Shown: one piece after another, positions 59,421 through 64,000 of the stretch
Position numbering within the stretch: the first letter of the stretch is position 1
Layout of the letters: every line of letters starts with the position of its first letter
Source: Dendrolimus kikuchii
Taxonomy: Eukaryota > Arthropoda > Insecta > Lepidoptera > Lasiocampidae
Direction of reading: 5' to 3'
Assembly (NCBI GenBank): GCA_019925095.2
Contig: CM034405.1
Coordinates: 14,719,401-14,783,400, forward strand
DNA: 64,000 bases
The notes under the pieces: generated by a model
Databases searched by the model: none
What the model was told of the DNA's origin: nothing
What the model saw: only the letters and a program-made list of their open reading frames with translations
Position numbers and translations under genes: made by a program

Positions 59421-59917
59421 CAGTGGAAACTCCATATAACGACACTGCGGAGACTGTCCATTTTATGGCGTTATAGAGAGTTGTCGTTAACTAAAGAGAA
59501 GTCTGTTATTTTTGGCTGACGTCTTTTGCTGCACCAGTAATTTAGTTGTATTTTTTTTACTTATTTTATTCCTATCGTGTAATATTGAGGCATTTTGGTA
59601 ATAAAGGAAGTACTTAGAAATTTCGGTATTTCGAAATTTCTTATATATTTCCGTATGCATGATGCTGACAGTCGAGTTTATTACGGACTAGGATAATAAA
59701 GTGATAAAAGAACGTACACAGCTGCGCAGTTTTTACTAATATTGGCCTTAAAAGGTGCTTTTTATTACTTAATTGTTGTCGTTATTCAGAGTGAGTGTAA
59801 TGCTATATAGAGTGTATCATTGTATGGAATACAAGCTAAACCAACCAAAGCCAAGTGATTAAAACGCTTAAGAGAGTTTGTCGTTTAATCGAGTGACGTT
59901 ACATGGAGTTTACACTG
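59421..59917. mobile_element. pogo/Tigger-like non-autonomous transposon
   Basis: Inverted ends CAGTGGAAACTCCATATAAC and GTTACATGGAGTTTACACTG, 497 bp apart overall, with TA at both junctions (59419-59420, 59918-59919). CAGTG-GAAACTCC-type ends with TA target sites are known from the pogo/Tigger branch of Tc1/mariner. No transposase. Confidence 0.85.
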
Positions 59918-60458
59918 TAATTCTAAACCTCACAATCAGACCAAAAATGTAAACATTTTTTTATATTTTATAGGGCTTTTCACACGTGGCTTTGCTAATT
60001 TAAATTTCGCAACCGTATTTTGGGGAATATAGTATTTAAAAGAGTTTAAAAATGAAAAAAAAACATCTGTATGAACAAGACCTATTGAATTTAACGACCT
60101 AAAATTGCTTCAATAATTATAAATATATCCTATACTTTTCTTTTGGAACTTTAAATTCAATAGTTCATAATAGTGTTACAAATCATACTAAAATACGTAG
60201 ATATTAAAAGTTAACAACTTGGATAATAAATAATTAAAATTTTATGTTACAAGTATTGCATAGAAAATATTGTAAAAAAGGTGTAGATGTACTTTTATTA
60301 CCTTGTAATGTATTCAATTAAGTTGTGCTATTCATGGTTTAAGTAATTGACTACATGAAGTAATTATAATGAAACATGAACAATGAACAACTTAACTTTT
60401 TATATCAAATTGTTATTATACATTTTCCGCCTTGTTTGTTATTGTTTTTTATAATATT

Positions 60459-62300
60459 GACATATGATCGCGACTTTGTCCATTTGAAATTACCGCGAGA
60501 TTCGCGGAGTACAAAGAACCGCTGCGTTTAAAAACGCTGACTTAGAACCTAAGCTATCGTTTTAGTGAAAACTGTGTGGATATATATATTAATTTTTATG
60601 CACCCGAATAACTTCGAACCGCTCCCGGGAAAATTCCCGTGGGATTCCCAAGTTAAAAATTAGCATATATCTTATTACATAACATTTCATATCTTTAATT
60701 TTTTTTCAATCTGGCCAAAACGGACAAAAAGAGCAAAAGAGCAAAAGAGCAAAAGAGCAAAAGAGCAAAAGAGCAAAAGAGCAAAAGAGCAAAAGAGCAA
60801 AAGAGCAAAAGAGCAAAAGAGCAAAAGAGCAAAAGAGCAAAAGAGCAAAAGAGCAAAAGAGCAAAAGAGCAAAAGAGCAAAAGAGCAAAAGAGCAAAAGA
60901 GCAAAAGAGCAAAAGAGCAAAAGAGCAAAAGAGCAAAAGAGCAAAAGAGCAAAAGAGCAAAAGAGCAAAAGAGCAAAAGAGCAAAAGAGCAAAAGAGCAA
61001 AAGAGCAAAAGAGCAAAAGAGCAAAAGAGCAAAAGAGCAAAAGAGCAAAAGAGCAAAAGAGCAAAAGAGCAAAAGAGCAAAAGAGCAAAAGAGCAAAAGA
61101 GCAAAAGAGCAAAAGAGCAAAAGAGCAAAAGAGCAAAAGAGCAAAAGAGCAAAAGAGCAAAAGAGCAAAAGAGCAAAAGAGCAAAAGAGCAAAAGAGCAA
61201 AAGAGCAAAAGAGCAAAAGAGCAAAAGAGCAAAAGAGCAAAAGAGCAAAAGAGCAAAAGAGCAAAAGAGCAAAAGAGCAAAAGAGCAAAAGAGCAAAAGA
61301 GCAAAAGAGCAAAAGAGCAAAAGAGCAAAAGAGCAAAAGAGCAAAAGAGCAAAAGAGCAAAAGAGCAAAAGAGCAAAAGAGCAAAAGAGCAAAAGAGCAA
61401 AAGAGCAAAAGAGCAAAAGAGCAAAAGAGCAAAAGAGCAAAAGAGCAAAAGAGCAAAAGAGCAAAAGAGCAAAAGAGCAAAAGAGCAAAAGAGCAAAAGA
61501 GCAAAAGAGCAAAAGAGCAAAAGAGCAAAAGAGCAAAAGAGCAAAAGAGCAAAAGAGCAAAAGAGCAAAAGAGCAAAAGAGCAAAAGAGCAAAAGAGCAA
61601 AAGAGCAAAAGAGCAAAAGAGCAAAAGAGCAAAAGAGCAAAAGAGCAAAAGAGCAAAAGAGCAAAAGAGCAAAAGAGCAAAAGAGCAAAAGAGCAAAAGA
61701 GCAAAAGAGCAAAAGAGCAAAAGAGCAAAAGAGCAAAAGAGCAAAAGAGCAAAAGAGCAAAAGAGCAAAAGAGCAAAAGAGCAAAAGAGCAAAAGAGCAA
61801 AAGAGCAAAAGAGCAAAAGAGCAAAAGAGCAAAAGAGCAAAAGAGCAAAAGAGCAAAAGAGCAAAAGAGCAAAAGAGCAAAAGAGCAAAAGAGCAAAAGA
61901 GCAAAAGAGCAAAAGAGCAAAAGAGCAAAAGAGCAAAAGAGCAAAAGAGCAAAAGAGCAAAAGAGCAAAAGAGCAAAAGAGCAAAAGAGCAAAAGAGCAA
62001 AAGAGCAAAAGAGCAAAAGAGCAAAAGAGCAAAAGAGCAAAAGAGCAAAAGAGCAAAAGAGCAAAAGAGCAAAAGAGCAAAAGAGCAAAAGAGCAAAAGA
62101 TTTTAAATAATTCCCAGAAAAAAACCTGTGGGATTCCTAGGGTAAAATGTACCGCAGATTTTAAGTCTAGGGACTTTCTGTCGTCTAGCGAAAACCGCAC
62201 AGAAATTGGCCTAGTAGTTTTTACGTGAATCCCGAACAAACAGAGAAATACAAGAAATAAAAAAAAGTGCATCATGTTCTCCATCGTCATTATAGCTTCA
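60459..62300 (-). mobile_element. Helitron-like element hosting the satellite
   Basis: Flanks align in reverse to 39290-39708: GTGCACCCGAATAACTTCGA-type sequence left of the array; CCGCAGATTTTAAGTCTAG right of it. Ends are decayed and approximate. Confidence 0.65.
60731..62100. repeat. Perfect GAGCAAAA satellite, about 171 units
   Basis: 1370 bp of exact 8-bp repeats with no substitution or length change that I can find. 8 is not a multiple of 3 and the unit has no stop on the minus strand, so three frames of 460-531 codons (period FALLLFCS) stay open; none is a gene. The left edge shows a variant, GGACAAAAA. Confidence 0.98.
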
Positions 62301-62342
62301 ATTTACAGACACAGCATGTTTAGAATGTTATGATTTCACAGA

Positions 62343-62662
62343 CTAGCTGTTGTCAACGGCTTAGCTCGTGTAGATTATAAACTGGCGTAGTTTGAGGAGC
62401 CAAAAAACGCAATATTCAACGCAACGCAAAATTTCGCGCTATTTTGAAAAAGACGGATTTTCATACAAACTTTCATCCCCTTTTTAAATCCCTTAGGAAT
62501 TGAATTTTCAAAAATCCTTTCTTAGTGTGCACCTACAGTATAGAAGGAATTGGCATGCAAATTTTCATTATCCAAGTTAGTTGATATGTCAGTCAGTCGT
62601 CAGTTAGTCAGACATTCATTTAATCAGTCAGTCGTGATGACAAGCGATTATGTATGTATAGA
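62343..62662 (-). mobile_element. Helitron-like element, 320 bp
   Basis: The minus strand begins TCTATACATACATAATCGC and ends CGTTGACAACAGCTAG. Includes a GTCAGTCAGT-rich segment. Confidence 0.65.
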
Positions 62663-62702
62663 AAACTAGTTAGGTTTTTCTATTAATTACAAAACTTGTT
62701 TG

Positions 62703-62940
62703 GCAGCACAGCGACCAGAATGGCGCAGGATGGTGAACAGCCAAGTACGCGAGTTCGAGGTTCAGCGTATAGCTGACCTTGATACTAAACGCGACCAGTT
62801 AAAGGCTCGCCCACCTGCTGCCATGATATACAATTATGACAACGGTGTACCACGTGCCCTCGGTGTGCAGGGAGTTTCGCCACCAAGATAGGCTACATAA
62901 GCCATCTTCGCACGCACCAGCTCCAATTATCCGACTAGGG
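62703..62940 (+). pseudogene. LINE ORF2 C-terminus, 5'-truncated copy
   Basis: Encodes LAAQRPEWRRMVNSQVREFE and PAAMIYNYDNGVPRALGVQG before a stop; near-identical, reversed, to 63640-63885. Confidence 0.8.
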
Positions 62941-63639
62941 AACGGAACGAAGGGAACTAGGGACTAGGGAACTAGGGAAACGCGACCTTGTTATGAAGTC
63001 GTTACGTATATTTTTAAATAACGTCGTACAACAATATTTGTAAAAGTAGATATTACTCACTATTAGAGCGTTTCGCGGGGACTTGTAAAGAAGAAAAATA
63101 AAATAAACTTCAGAAACGATTTCTTATTCTGTGACAAATAAAACATTTAATATTTCTATTTTAGATAATGGGACAGTTCTCAATAACACTAACCCATAAA
63201 AAAAGTGGCCTGGTCAAAAGCACACAACACCATTTTGTGAACTGGTGTAATTAATAGCAGTTTTATAAGAATCAACTAATTCAGTTATAGGTAAACTTCT
63301 GATCCTATCTGATATGTATGTACGTGTGCCTGTAAAAGAAAACTCATTTTGTATTCAATTGTATGACAATTAGCTTTAATACATAATCGTAACAAAGCAA
63401 AGGAACAACCAAACTTCCAGTCACTTTCGCATTTATGTTTAAATGGATTACACTTGTCAATGGAATTTTCAAAGAATAGTTTTTCCGACAACAGTTATTA
63501 CTCTTAAACTAATGTACAGTTTATGCCACTCAATTGAAATAAGACTTTTTAGTATTATTTGTCATTGTGTTCATTTTTATAGATATGTAGTTGTGATGAT
63601 GATTGTTCCGACCATTTTCGGCCATGGCGACCACTTTGA
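62941..63639. other. Spacer between inverted LINE ends
   Basis: AT-rich; begins with a short GGGAACTAGGGACTAGGGAA repeat (62938-62976). No gene. Confidence 0.5.
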
Positions 63640-64000
63640 CCCCTAGTCGGATAATTGGAGCTGATGCGTGCGAAGATGGCTTATGTAGCCTATCTTGGTG
63701 GCGAAACTCCCTGCACACCGAGGGCACGTGGTACGCCGTTGTCATAATTGTATATCATGGCAGCAGGTGGGCGAGCCTTTAACTGGTCGCGTATAGTATC
63801 AAGGCCAGCTATACGCTGAACCTCGAACTCGCGTACTTGGCTGTTCACCGTCCTACGCCATTCTGGTCGCTGTGCTGCCAAATTTTTCCATCGAGAAGGC
63901 TCTGTATTGCATCTTTTCATGTGTTGCTTTTGGACATCCTTGTACCGGAGGAGGGGACCGCCATGATTCCGCTTTCCTTCCTCCAGTTCAGAAAAGAAGA
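63640..64000 (-). pseudogene. LINE ORF2 C-terminus, continuing off the window
   Basis: The minus strand reads GGPLLRYKDVQKQHMKRCNT, EPSRWKNLAAQRPEWRRTVN, then EVQRIAGLDTIRDQLKARPP and a stop at 63690-63692. The RYKD...K..CNT...W..LA..RP.WR pattern is the conserved tail of a LINE ORF2 family. The frame is intact in the visible part, so this may be a longer element. Confidence 0.8.

Larger units (their letters stand above)
31665..64000 (+). other. Presumed dsx intron 1 (open to the right)
   Basis: No second dsx exon is recognisable by eye, so the first intron probably exceeds 32 kb. This is inference: lepidopteran dsx is known for long introns, but a short exon could be missed. The GC-rich sequence continues to about 31800, then becomes AT-rich repeat DNA. 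Confidence 0.5.

Noticed and set aside
60731..62100. CRISPR-like array
   Set aside because: Units are 8 bp with no spacers, in animal nuclear DNA.
60687..62290. Three overlapping long minus-strand frames of 460-531 codons with a FALLLFCS period
   Set aside because: They are translations of a perfect 8-bp satellite in all three frames; open only because the unit lacks stops. Membrane-like hydrophobicity is a by-product of the repeat.

Overview
This window is animal nuclear DNA, almost certainly from a moth or butterfly. It is AT-rich, its genes are split by introns with GT/AG junctions, and it is crowded with transposable elements of lepidopteran type. The strongest taxonomic marker is a doublesex first coding exon (31175-31664), whose protein begins [12 protein letters not shown] and carries a DM domain typical of lepidopteran DSX.

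Genes. Three real genes are visible. (1) The last two coding exons of Rad51 (2202-2331 and 3262-3507, + strand); the earlier exons lie left of the window, beyond a LINE sitting in the upstream intron. (2) A complete seven-exon Sirt2-type sirtuin on the - strand (start 19242, stop 12016, 390 codons), whose phases join exactly. (3) The DM-domain exon of doublesex on the + strand. Rad51 and Sirt2 converge; Sirt2 and dsx diverge across about 12 kb. I recognise no dsx exon 2 in the remaining 32 kb, so that stretch is probably dsx intron 1, unless a gene lies in it that I cannot see.

Mobile DNA. Almost everything else is repeats. There are many Helitron-like elements (5' TC, 3' CTAG, inserted between A and T), remnants of at least four kinds of non-LTR retrotransposon, and several families of short retroelement tails. 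There is also a non-autonomous hAT with an 8-bp target duplication (34518-35284), a pogo/Tigger-like element with TA target sites (59421-59917), and several MITE or fold-back families. Nested insertions are common and give a relative time order.

Unusual structures. A perfect 8-bp satellite of about 171 units (60731-62100) lies inside a Helitron-like element; a degenerate version of the same 8-mer lies inside another Helitron at 4817-5030. There is also a near-perfect 317-bp tandem duplication (10638-11271), a decayed tandem array broken up by younger insertions (41590-44020), and a fold-back element with a retroelement nested in one arm (44671-45557). I see no convincing new enzymatic or defence system. 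The noteworthy content is the dsx neighbourhood and the repeat architecture.
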